This document shows, in pieces, positions 1 through 6,015 of a stretch of 22,792 bases of DNA (position 1 is the stretch's first letter; each line of letters starts with the position of its first letter). Under the pieces are notes generated by a model. The model ran no database searches, was not told the DNA's origin, and saw only the letters and a program-made list of their open reading frames with translations. The stretch lies in IMG/VR virus record IMGVR_UViG_3300030106_006202, positions 1 to 22,792 of that record; one strand, given 5' to 3'. Both the position numbers and the translations under genes were made by a program. The DNA is from a virus.

Positions 1-1
1 A

Positions 2-451
2 AAAGTTATGGATGTAAATGCAAAAGGCATATACATGATGTCCAGAGCATGCTTGCCATCATTGATTAAAAACAGAGGAACAATATTAAATATTGTCAGC
101 AATGCTGCTCACATGCCAATGACTTGTTCTTTGGCTTACAATGCATCAAAAGGTGCTGCTCATATAATGACTTTGCAAATGGCTCGTGAACTAACAAGAA
201 GGCATGGCATAACAGTTTTTGGTATAGCACCAAACAAATTATCAGGCACTGGTATGAGCAAATCAATAGATGAACAAGTTGTTAAAACTCGTGGTTGGGC
301 AAATGATTATGCTCGACAATATCAATTAGATGGATTGTTAACAGGTGAAGAAACACCACCCCAAAGATTAGCAGAGTTCATTGCATATTTATTACAATCA
401 AAAGAGCATCACAAATATTTAACAGGATGCATATTACCATATGGAGCTTAA
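2..451 (+). CDS. Short-chain dehydrogenase/reductase (SDR), 5'-truncated by the window edge
   Basis: NAD(P)-dependent oxidoreductase of the SDR family; substrate unknown. The reading frame is open to the first complete codon (Lys-Val before the Met at 8), and that Met sits inside the family's VMDVN segment, so it is not the true start and about 100 N-terminal residues including the glycine-rich cofactor loop lie outside the window. Counting from the Met at 8, the full catalytic tetrad is present: Asn4 (VNAKG), Ser31 (NIVSNAA), Tyr44 and Lys48 (YNASK). A Pro-Asn (IAPN) follows where SDRs usually have PG, and the C-terminal GCILPYGA matches the family's closing strand. It is followed with a short overlap region by the VOC gene and appears to be part of the same operon as the replication genes. 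Probable auxiliary metabolic gene; the substrate is not deducible. Confidence 0.85.
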   Translation, partial: KVMDVNAKGIYMMSRACLPSLIKNRGTILNIVSNAAHMPMTCSLAYNASKGAAHIMTLQMARELTRRHGITVFGIAPNKLSGTGMSKSIDEQVVKTRGWANDYARQYQLDGLLTGEETPPQRLAEFIAYLLQSKEHHKYLTGCILPYGA

Positions 452-452
452 T

Positions 453-929
453 ATGAAATTTACTATTGAACAAATCGCTATTTGCCCAGAGAACCCAGTT
501 AAGGCAAAAAAGTTGTTATCTGAAATAGGTGCAGTGGATTGGGTTGAGGATCATGTTGTTGCGACTGGTGCAGTTTTTGATGTTGTTGGAACAAATGAAG
601 CAGACTTGTCTTTTAATTATGATATATTCTCTGGCAAAGAGTTTGAGATTTTAAATTATACTGAAGGCAATAACTGGATGGATACAGATAAAAGAGGAAG
701 AAACTCTGTAAGTCATCTTGGTATGCACTGCACAAATGCTGAACTTGCTTTGTGGAAAACATTTTTTGAAGAAAGAAATATAGGTATCGCACAGGAAGTT
801 TTTACAGACTCTCATACAAATGTTGCAATAGCAGGCAAAAGATCTTACAACTATGTTATTTTTGATACCAAAGATATATTGGGTGTTGATTTAAAATTTA
901 TTGTCAGGATAGATAATGATAATATTTGA
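453..929 (+). CDS. VOC (glyoxalase/bleomycin-resistance fold) family protein
   Basis: About 158 residues with the two-module layout of vicinal-oxygen-chelate proteins. A first strand IEQIAIC opens module one, which ends near FEILNY; a second strand HLGMHC (His88, His92) opens module two, which ends ILGVDLKFI. His and Glu at these strand positions are the usual metal ligands of the family, so a metal-dependent isomerase, dioxygenase or binding role is possible; the substrate is unknown. The start was set at 453 rather than 441 because GGAG at 443-446 lies six bases before it, and this site sits over the last codons of the upstream dehydrogenase. The 3' end overlaps the exonuclease gene by 14 bases. 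Family assignment is by pattern only; an uncharacterised phage protein with a similar fold is the alternative. Confidence 0.65.
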   Translation: MKFTIEQIAICPENPVKAKKLLSEIGAVDWVEDHVVATGAVFDVVGTNEADLSFNYDIFSGKEFEILNYTEGNNWMDTDKRGRNSVSHLGMHCTNAELALWKTFFEERNIGIAQEVFTDSHTNVAIAGKRSYNYVIFDTKDILGVDLKFIVRIDNDNI

Positions 930-1449
930 TCTTGAGACAACAGGATTGCCAAAAGCTGAAGGCAGTGATTTAGAAATGCAACCAAAGATAATTGAATTTG
1001 GTGGTATTAAAGTTGATGATGACTTTAATAAAATAGACAGCTTTGAGTTTTTGTGTAATCCTGGACATCCATTAGATCCAAAAATAATAAAGATAACAAA
1101 AATAACAGATGAGATGTTAAAAGATCAAAAACCTTTTATTGCTCATTATAAAAAACTTGCTGAATGGTTTTGTGGTCAGAGTTCAATTGCAGCACACAAT
1201 CTATCCTTTGACAGACAGATATTAAAATTTGAATTAGAGAGAATAGATAAATTAACAAAGTTCCCATGGCCATATAATCATATCTGCACAGTTGAGATAG
1301 GTCAGTCAGTTTGGGGAAAGATGAGAAAGCTGGGTGATATATATGAAGATTTGTTTAATAAAAAGATTCAAGGTGCTCACAGATCTTTGGTTGATGTTGA
1401 AGCAACAATAGAAATATTGAGGTGGTACAGAAAAGAAGGACACATATAA
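916..1449 (+). CDS. DnaQ-like DEDDh 3'-5' exonuclease
   Basis: A 177-residue exonuclease of the RNase T/DnaQ superfamily, expected to remove 3'-terminal nucleotides from DNA using two metal ions. All motifs are visible: ExoI FDLETTGL (Asp5, Glu7), ExoII HNLSFDRQ (Asp99) and ExoIII with His155 and Asp160 (HRSLVD), which places it in the DEDDh class. The length matches the catalytic domain alone, with no extra interaction domain. AGGA at 906-909 lies six bases before the ATG, inside the VOC gene. The family C DNA polymerase follows 63 bases downstream and lacks an exonuclease domain of its own, so this is the likely proofreading subunit acting in trans, as epsilon does for alpha in bacteria. 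That partnership is inferred from context; a repair or host-DNA degradation role is possible. Confidence 0.9.
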   Translation: MIIFDLETTGLPKAEGSDLEMQPKIIEFGGIKVDDDFNKIDSFEFLCNPGHPLDPKIIKITKITDEMLKDQKPFIAHYKKLAEWFCGQSSIAAHNLSFDRQILKFELERIDKLTKFPWPYNHICTVEIGQSVWGKMRKLGDIYEDLFNKKIQGAHRSLVDVEATIEILRWYRKEGHI

Positions 1450-1511
1450 TGGTCACTAGATGTGCAAAAGATATTTGTCATGTATCAAACTACACAGTAA
1501 AATGGCAATAA
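1449..1511 (+). CDS. Possible 20-codon coupling ORF before the DNA polymerase
   Basis: A 20-codon frame fills almost exactly the gap between the exonuclease and polymerase genes. Its ATG overlaps the exonuclease stop as TAATG, it has AAGGA at 1436-1440 with an eight-base spacing, and its TAA ends one base before the polymerase ATG at 1513. The polymerase itself has no clear ribosome site just upstream. The peptide has two cysteines and no recognisable motif. The arrangement suggests a leader that delivers terminating ribosomes to the polymerase start. A chance ORF of this length cannot be excluded. Confidence 0.35.
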   Translation: MVTRCAKDICHVSNYTVKWQ

Positions 1512-1512
1512 T

Positions 1513-4326
1513 ATGCTAAATATTAGATTAAGAACTGAATATTCATTTCGCAAAGCATTTGGTCATACCAAAAAAGTTGTTGAAGCATCTGCAGGTGAAG
1601 CAGTTGGTATATGTGATGCTGGTACTTGGGGTCATGTTGCTTTTGATAAGGCATGTAAAGAATTAAATAAAAAACCATTGTTTGGTACTGAAATATCATT
1701 TGTTGAAGATTCAACTGCAAGAGAGAAACAGCCAGCAAATCAAATGGCTTTTATTGCAAAGAGCAATAAAGGATTAAAAGAACTTTATGAACTTGTAACA
1801 AAAAGCACAGAAAAAGAAAATTTTTATTACTTCCCCAGACTTTCATATTTTGACCTGTTTGATATATCAGATGAGTTAATCATATTGAGTGGAACACATC
1901 CTGCATGGGGAATGCTTCCTTTGGCCAGAAAAAATAATTTATATATTGAGATAAATCCTATGAGTTCTCGCAAGGCATTAGACTTTTGTGAAGCAAAAGG
2001 ATTCAAATGCATATCAACATCTGATAATTATTTCCCAAAAGTTGATGACAGAAAAGGTTATGAAGTTCTTGTTGGTCAGAATAGGATTAACAGAACAGCA
2101 CCAATGCATATATTAAATGAGTGGGAGTTAAAAGATTTAGTTCCTTGGATTCCAGATTCAGCTTTTAAAAATAGCTATGAAATAGCTGATATGTGTAATG
2201 TTGAATTACCACAAGGCTCAATGGTATCATTTGATTCTGAAAAAACTTTAGAAAAACTTTGTATTGAAGGTGCTGTAAAAAGAGAAATAAATTTAAAAGA
2301 TCCAATATATAAAGCGAGATTAAAAAGAGAGATTGATTTAATAGCTGATAAAAAGTTTGAAGATTATTTTTTTGTAATAGCAGATATGATTAATTTTGCC
2401 AAGCAACATATGTTAGTTGGACCAGCAAGAGGATCTTCAGCAGGATCATTGGTTTGTTATTTAACAGGGATAACTGACATCGATCCAATAAAACATGATT
2501 TATTGTTTGAAAGATTTATTGATATAACTCGTGAAGATTTACCTGATATTGATATTGACTTTCAAGATGATAGAAGAGAGATGGTTATAAATTATTTGAG
2601 AGATAAATATGGTGAGGAGAAAGTTGCACATCTAGGAACAATATCAAGATACAAAGCAAAGAGTACAATAACAGAAGTTGCCAAAGAACTTGGTGTTCCT
2701 GCTTGGGAAGTTAATGATCTCAAAGGTGCAATAATAGAGAGAAGTTCTGGGGATGCTCGTGCAGCCATGTGTATAATGGACACATTTAATGACCTCGACA
2801 TTGGGAAAAAAGTTCTGGAAAAGTATCCACAGATGAGAATAGCATCAAAAATGGAAAATCATGCTCGTCACAATGGTGTTCATGCAGCTGCAATAATTGT
2901 GACTGAAGATCCAGTAAGAAAATATTGTTCAGTAAATCAACAATCAGGTGCAGCACAGATTGATAAGATAGATGCTGAGAGCTTAAATTTACTGAAGATT
3001 GATGCTTTGGGATTAAGAACTTTATCTGTTTTGCAAGATATACTTGACCAAGTTGGTTGGCAAAGAGAAGAATTAATAAATTATAGATTAGATGATAAAG
3101 ATGCTTTTGATGTTTTAAATAAAGAAAAATATGCAGGAATATTTCAGTTTGAAGGTTATGCTTTGCAATCATTAACAAGACAAATGCAAATATATGATTT
3201 TGAAGATATCGCATCAATAACTGCTCTGGCTCGTCCTGGACCATTAACTTCAGGTGGTACAACACAATATATTCAAAGAAGAGTTGGTTCTTCACCAATA
3301 GAATATCTTCACCCAATGACTGAAGAAGTTACAAAAGTCACAAAAGGTGTTGTTGTTTATCAGGAACAGGTTATGAATATTGCTCGTGATGTTGGCAAGT
3401 TAAGTTGGGAAGATGTATCTCAACTTCGCAAAGCAATGAGCAAAAGTTATGGTGAAGAATTTTTTGACAGGTATTGGCAAAGATTTAAAGTTGGTGCTGA
3501 AGAAAATAATATCGATGAAGAACAAGCATTAAAAATATGGAAAAATATTAACACAATGGGATCTTGGGCATTTAATCGTAGTCACGCAATATCTTATGGA
3601 CTTGTCAGTTATTGGTGCTGTGTTTTAAAAAGTAAATTTCCATTAGAATTTGCAGCTGCATGTTTGAGAAATGTTAAGGATGATGAACAAGGAGTCAAAC
3701 TTTTAAGAGAAGTTGTAAGAGAGGGTCTTGTATATAAACCATATGATAAATATAAATCAACAAGTAATTGGTCAGTTCAAGATGGCCAATTGATAGGTGG
3801 ATTGATTGGTATAAAAGGTGTTGGTCCAAAAATGTCCGAAGATATAATAAATAGAAGAGAGCTCAATCAACCATTGACACCAAGACAGAATAATCTTTTA
3901 GACAATGGGGAAACACCATATGATGATATTTTTGAGTGTGAAAGAAGATTTGGTCATATTAAAAAAGAACCAGCAAAACATAATATAAAAACAGCCATAA
4001 CAGATATACAAAATCTTGAAGCTGACAATCCTGGAGAGTTTGTTGTTTTTGGAAAGCTCATTGAAAAGAATTTAAGAGACTTGAATGAAACAGTAAACTT
4101 GGCAAAAAGAGGTGGTCGCAGAGCAGAGACTAATAACTTATGGTTGAACATGAAATTTGAAGATGACACTGGTCCAATTTTAGCAGGCATCAATAGATGG
4201 GCATATCCAAAGTTGGGCAAACCAATAGTTGAGGAGGGCAAAATTGGTGATTGGTATCTATTAAAAGGCAAAATAAATAAAGGATTTAGAAAATTAAATG
4301 TAGAGAAATGGCGTAAGCTGACATAA
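1513..4326 (+). CDS. dnaE-like: Family C DNA polymerase (DNA polymerase III alpha-like, DnaE type)
   Basis: Replicative DNA polymerase of 937 residues, shorter than the roughly 1,100-1,200 of bacterial DnaE. Order of parts: a degenerate PHP domain (about 1-230); the palm with GPARGSSAG near 303-311, PDIDIDF at 344-350 (catalytic Asp345 and Asp347) and KIDALGLRTL (third catalytic Asp497); FNRSHAISYG near 687-696; a helix-hairpin-helix (GIKGVG) near 765; and an OB-like region at about 835-937. The C-terminal tau-binding domain seems absent. In the PHP region the metal histidines are replaced: LRTEYS instead of HxHSEYS, CDAG instead of TDHG, SDNY instead of NDVH. PHP-linked nuclease or pyrophosphatase activity is therefore unlikely. 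Proofreading would come from the separate exonuclease upstream. The stop codon merges with the promoter module at 4325. Confidence 0.95.
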   Translation: MLNIRLRTEYSFRKAFGHTKKVVEASAGEAVGICDAGTWGHVAFDKACKELNKKPLFGTEISFVEDSTAREKQPANQMAFIAKSNKGLKELYELVTKSTEKENFYYFPRLSYFDLFDISDELIILSGTHPAWGMLPLARKNNLYIEINPMSSRKALDFCEAKGFKCISTSDNYFPKVDDRKGYEVLVGQNRINRTAPMHILNEWELKDLVPWIPDSAFKNSYEIADMCNVELPQGSMVSFDSEKTLEKLCIEGAVKREINLKDPIYKARLKREIDLIADKKFEDYFFVIADMINFAKQHMLVGPARGSSAGSLVCYLTGITDIDPIKHDLLFERFIDITREDLPDIDIDFQDDRREMVINYLRDKYGEEKVAHLGTISRYKAKSTITEVAKELGVPAWEVNDLKGAIIERSSGDARAAMCIMDTFNDLDIGKKVLEKYPQMRIASKMENHARHNGVHAAAIIVTEDPVRKYCSVNQQSGAAQIDKIDAESLNLLKIDALGLRTLSVLQDILDQVGWQREELINYRLDDKDAFDVLNKEKYAGIFQFEGYALQSLTRQMQIYDFEDIASITALARPGPLTSGGTTQYIQRRVGSSPIEYLHPMTEEVTKVTKGVVVYQEQVMNIARDVGKLSWEDVSQLRKAMSKSYGEEFFDRYWQRFKVGAEENNIDEEQALKIWKNINTMGSWAFNRSHAISYGLVSYWCCVLKSKFPLEFAAACLRNVKDDEQGVKLLREVVREGLVYKPYDKYKSTSNWSVQDGQLIGGLIGIKGVGPKMSEDIINRRELNQPLTPRQNNLLDNGETPYDDIFECERRFGHIKKEPAKHNIKTAITDIQNLEADNPGEFVVFGKLIEKNLRDLNETVNLAKRGGRRAETNNLWLNMKFEDDTGPILAGINRWAYPKLGKPIVEEGKIGDWYLLKGKINKGFRKLNVEKWRKLT

Positions 4327-4362
4327 GTCATTGTTTTTATTGAGATCTTTTTTAACTTTCTT
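4325..4362 (+). repeat. 38-bp inverted repeat, left copy
   Basis: Aligns without gaps to the reverse complement of 8423-8460 with 33 of 38 positions identical by hand count. The first 13 bases and the last 17 (CTTTTTTAACTTTCTT and the base before it) are identical. It begins within the polymerase stop codon and lies just upstream of the -35 element. Confidence 0.85.
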
Positions 4363-4433
4363 TAAAAATAATACTTTACTTTTCTGGGCAAAAGAGATAT
4401 CATCTATTCATAGAGTTAAGAAAGGAAATAATT
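4325..4433 (+). promoter_or_regulatory. Promoter/leader module, rightward copy (sigma70-like)
   Basis: The only sizeable non-coding gap on the left half. It contains TTTACT at 4375-4380, a 17-base spacer and TATCAT at 4398-4403, a good sigma70-type -35/-10 pair, preceded by a T-rich block at 4347-4363 and the word AAGTCATTG at 4325. The leader ends in AAAGGA (4421-4426) before ATG 4434. The same elements in the same order occur inverted at 8460-8361 ahead of the leftward operon, which strongly supports function. Whether a phage-encoded regulator binds the conserved upstream block is unknown. Confidence 0.75.
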
Positions 4434-4925
4434 ATGACAAAACATACTCCAAAAAGAAGACAAATTACTGACTGGGTTGGTAAGCAAAGAAAAACATGGT
4501 GTGGTCCATATGCGATCGCAGTTGTTTGTGGTACTGAATATGAGCCAGCATATCAAGTGGCAAAAGCAGTTCGTGGCAAAAGGCATGCCAAAGGAATCAC
4601 TGTTACTCAGATGATTAAGTCTTGCAAAAAATTAGGTGTCACTGGTGTAAATAAAAAACTTGATAAAAAAATGAAGTTATCAAAATGGCTTGACCAACAC
4701 ACTCTTCCAAATAAAGTTTATGTTGTCAATACCACACGTCATTTTATAATTGTTGATACAAGAGATTGGACAACTATTGATAACCAGCAACCAGAATGGA
4801 AAGCTGTAACAGCATCCAAGCACATCAACACAATGGTTCATGGTCATTTTATAGTTGATAATCCAAAGTTCGAGACAGCCAAAGATGAATGGCTTTTTGA
4901 ACCACTTGCTGCATCTAGCAAGTAA
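4434..4925 (+). CDS. Papain/C39-like cysteine peptidase-fold protein
   Basis: A 163-residue protein with the hallmark of papain-like peptidases: TWCGPYAIA around Cys23 at the start of a helix, Gln18 five residues before it as a possible oxyanion residue, RHFIIVD with His103 on a strand, and IDNQ (Asp116, Asn117) as the likely third member. The layout resembles C39 bacteriocin-processing peptidases (CG, then HF, then D/N), but there is no transporter or signal peptide, so it should act in the cytoplasm. It is the first gene behind the rightward promoter with AAAGGA seven bases before the ATG, and a terminator follows, so it may be the most highly expressed gene of the unit. The substrate is unknown; a non-catalytic relative is possible. 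Confidence 0.6.
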   Translation: MTKHTPKRRQITDWVGKQRKTWCGPYAIAVVCGTEYEPAYQVAKAVRGKRHAKGITVTQMIKSCKKLGVTGVNKKLDKKMKLSKWLDQHTLPNKVYVVNTTRHFIIVDTRDWTTIDNQQPEWKAVTASKHINTMVHGHFIVDNPKFETAKDEWLFEPLAASSK

Positions 4926-4958
4926 AGGCAATCAAGCCAAACACAAAAGGAGATTTCC

Positions 4959-4990
4959 TGAGCATGAAGTAAAACTGCTCATTTTTTATT
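4959..4990 (+). terminator. Rho-independent terminator-like hairpin
   Basis: TGAGCA (4959-4964) pairs with TGCTCA (4976-4981), with AGT/ACT able to extend the stem across a small bulge, and six Ts follow at 4982-4987. It lies between the peptidase-like gene and the SleB-type gene, so it may reduce read-through to the latter rather than block it, as no promoter is seen in the gap. Confidence 0.6.
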
Positions 4991-5000
4991 GGAGGGATTT

Positions 5001-5423
5001 ATGTTAACAGAATTAGCATGTATGGCAACAGCAATATATTTTGAAGCACGTGGTGAACCAATGGTTGGTCAGGTTGCAGTTGCTCAAGTTATAATGTCAA
5101 GAGTATATGATGAAAGATATCCTGATACAGTCTGTGATGTTGTAAAGCAGGGATATTATTATTCATGGGACAAAACAATACCAATCAGGGACAAATGTCA
5201 ATTTAGTTTTTGGTGCGATGGTAAACCTGAAACGATTAAAGATGAGGATGCATATTTTTGGGCAACAGAAGTTGCTCAAGCAGTTATGGTTGGCACACTT
5301 TACGATACAACACAAGGTGCGACTCATTATCATGCTTATTATGTTCAACCATCTTGGAGCAAAAAATTTACCAGAACAGTAAGGATAAATGATCATATAT
5401 TTTATAGATGGGAGAATGATTAA
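5001..5423 (+). CDS. SleB-type cell-wall hydrolase
   Basis: A 140-residue protein matching the hydrolase_2/SleB catalytic domain, a peptidoglycan-cleaving (lytic transglycosylase-like) fold. Visible signatures: AIYFEARGE with the expected catalytic Glu15, VAQVIMSRV, CQFSFWCDG, and GATHYHA followed by a conserved PxW near the C-terminus. The ATG at 5001 was chosen because GGAGG at 4991-4995 sits five bases upstream; a TTG at 4989 would place this site inside the gene. There is no signal peptide or cell-wall-binding domain. A separate T4-type endolysin is encoded in the late operon (18681-19142), so this enzyme may serve another step, such as virion-associated wall opening, or simply be a second lysin. 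It overlaps the next gene as TAATG. Confidence 0.85.
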   Translation: MLTELACMATAIYFEARGEPMVGQVAVAQVIMSRVYDERYPDTVCDVVKQGYYYSWDKTIPIRDKCQFSFWCDGKPETIKDEDAYFWATEVAQAVMVGTLYDTTQGATHYHAYYVQPSWSKKFTRTVRINDHIFYRWEND

Positions 5424-5617
5424 TGACAAAATTTTCAGATGAATTTATTAACAAAGTAAAACAACATTGGGATGACAATAAAGGAAAACCTTTAGGAAAT
5501 AAAGTTGTTGGTATTCATAGAGAATATAAAAAATTAAAAAAATTTGGGATGCAAGATTTAGCAGAGCATTTTAATATAACTTTTGCTCAAGCAACAAGGA
5601 TTATTTATCACAAATGA
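5423..5617 (+). CDS. Small HTH-like protein, unknown function
   Basis: 64 residues, rich in lysine. The C-terminal third (DLAEHFNITFAQATRII) reads like a helix-turn-helix of the kind found in small regulators and in homing-endonuclease tails. The ATG overlaps the stop of the SleB-type gene (TAATG), and GGAG at 5411-5414 provides the ribosome site. It ends inside the nuclease gene that comes from the opposite strand, overlapping it by 17 bases. A DNA-binding role is plausible but the motif is short, and I recognise no family. Confidence 0.6.
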   Translation: MTKFSDEFINKVKQHWDDNKGKPLGNKVVGIHREYKKLKKFGMQDLAEHFNITFAQATRIIYHK

Positions 5618-6014
5618 CTTTTGACAAATCAAGCCAATCTTCTTTTGTCATATTTCCTTTTTTATGCCAATGCAAAAGATCAGAGAATTTTGTTTTTGAA
5701 ACTCGATTGTAAACTTCTTTAGAATTAGAGCCATCGATTAAACCAATAAAGTTCCTGCCAATACGAATTAAAACCCAACAATGACCTTTGTGGCTTTTAT
5801 ATTCTTTCAACCAAATGACCTGATTCAGTGCCAATCCTGTAGAAACTCTTTTCTCTGGCCAATGATTGAGATACTTTAATTCTATCCAACCAGACTCACC
5901 ATCTTTATTAATATAATGAATATCTGGCATTCCTCTCATAACTCTGTTTTCAACTCTATACATTTTCAAAGGCAAAGAAGTTCTCAACAAATGCCAGAAA
6001 TTTTTTTCACTCAT
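5601..6014 (-). CDS. VRR-NUC-like PD-(D/E)xK nuclease
   Basis: A 137-residue nuclease of the PD-(D/E)xK superfamily, probably VRR-NUC type. The core is GMPDI (Asp31), followed by WIELK (Glu45, Lys47), with a later LNQVIWL segment carrying the family's conserved Gln. Stand-alone VRR-NUC proteins are known in phages, often beside SNF2 helicases, and are thought to cut branched DNA during replication and recombination. The start at 6014 was chosen over 6026 because GGAG (6024-6021) lies six bases upstream, over the last codons of the helicase gene, whose stop is one base before this ATG. It is the last gene of the leftward operon; its 3' end overlaps the convergent HTH-like gene. No terminator is visible at the end. 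Confidence 0.8.
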   Translation of the reverse strand: MSEKNFWHLLRTSLPLKMYRVENRVMRGMPDIHYINKDGESGWIELKYLNHWPEKRVSTGLALNQVIWLKEYKSHKGHCWVLIRIGRNFIGLIDGSNSKEVYNRVSKTKFSDLLHWHKKGNMTKEDWLDLSKVICDK

Positions 6015-6015
6015 A

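Noticed and set aside
2786-3316. 176-codon minus-strand ORF inside the polymerase gene
   Set aside because: It lies fully antisense to conserved polymerase motifs, is full of Leu/His/Gln low-complexity sequence and has no ribosome site; a shadow of the coding strand.
4319-4345. Possible terminator after the polymerase gene (TGAC/GTCA with a T-rich tail)
   Set aside because: The stem is only 4 bp, and the sequence is better explained as part of the conserved promoter module.
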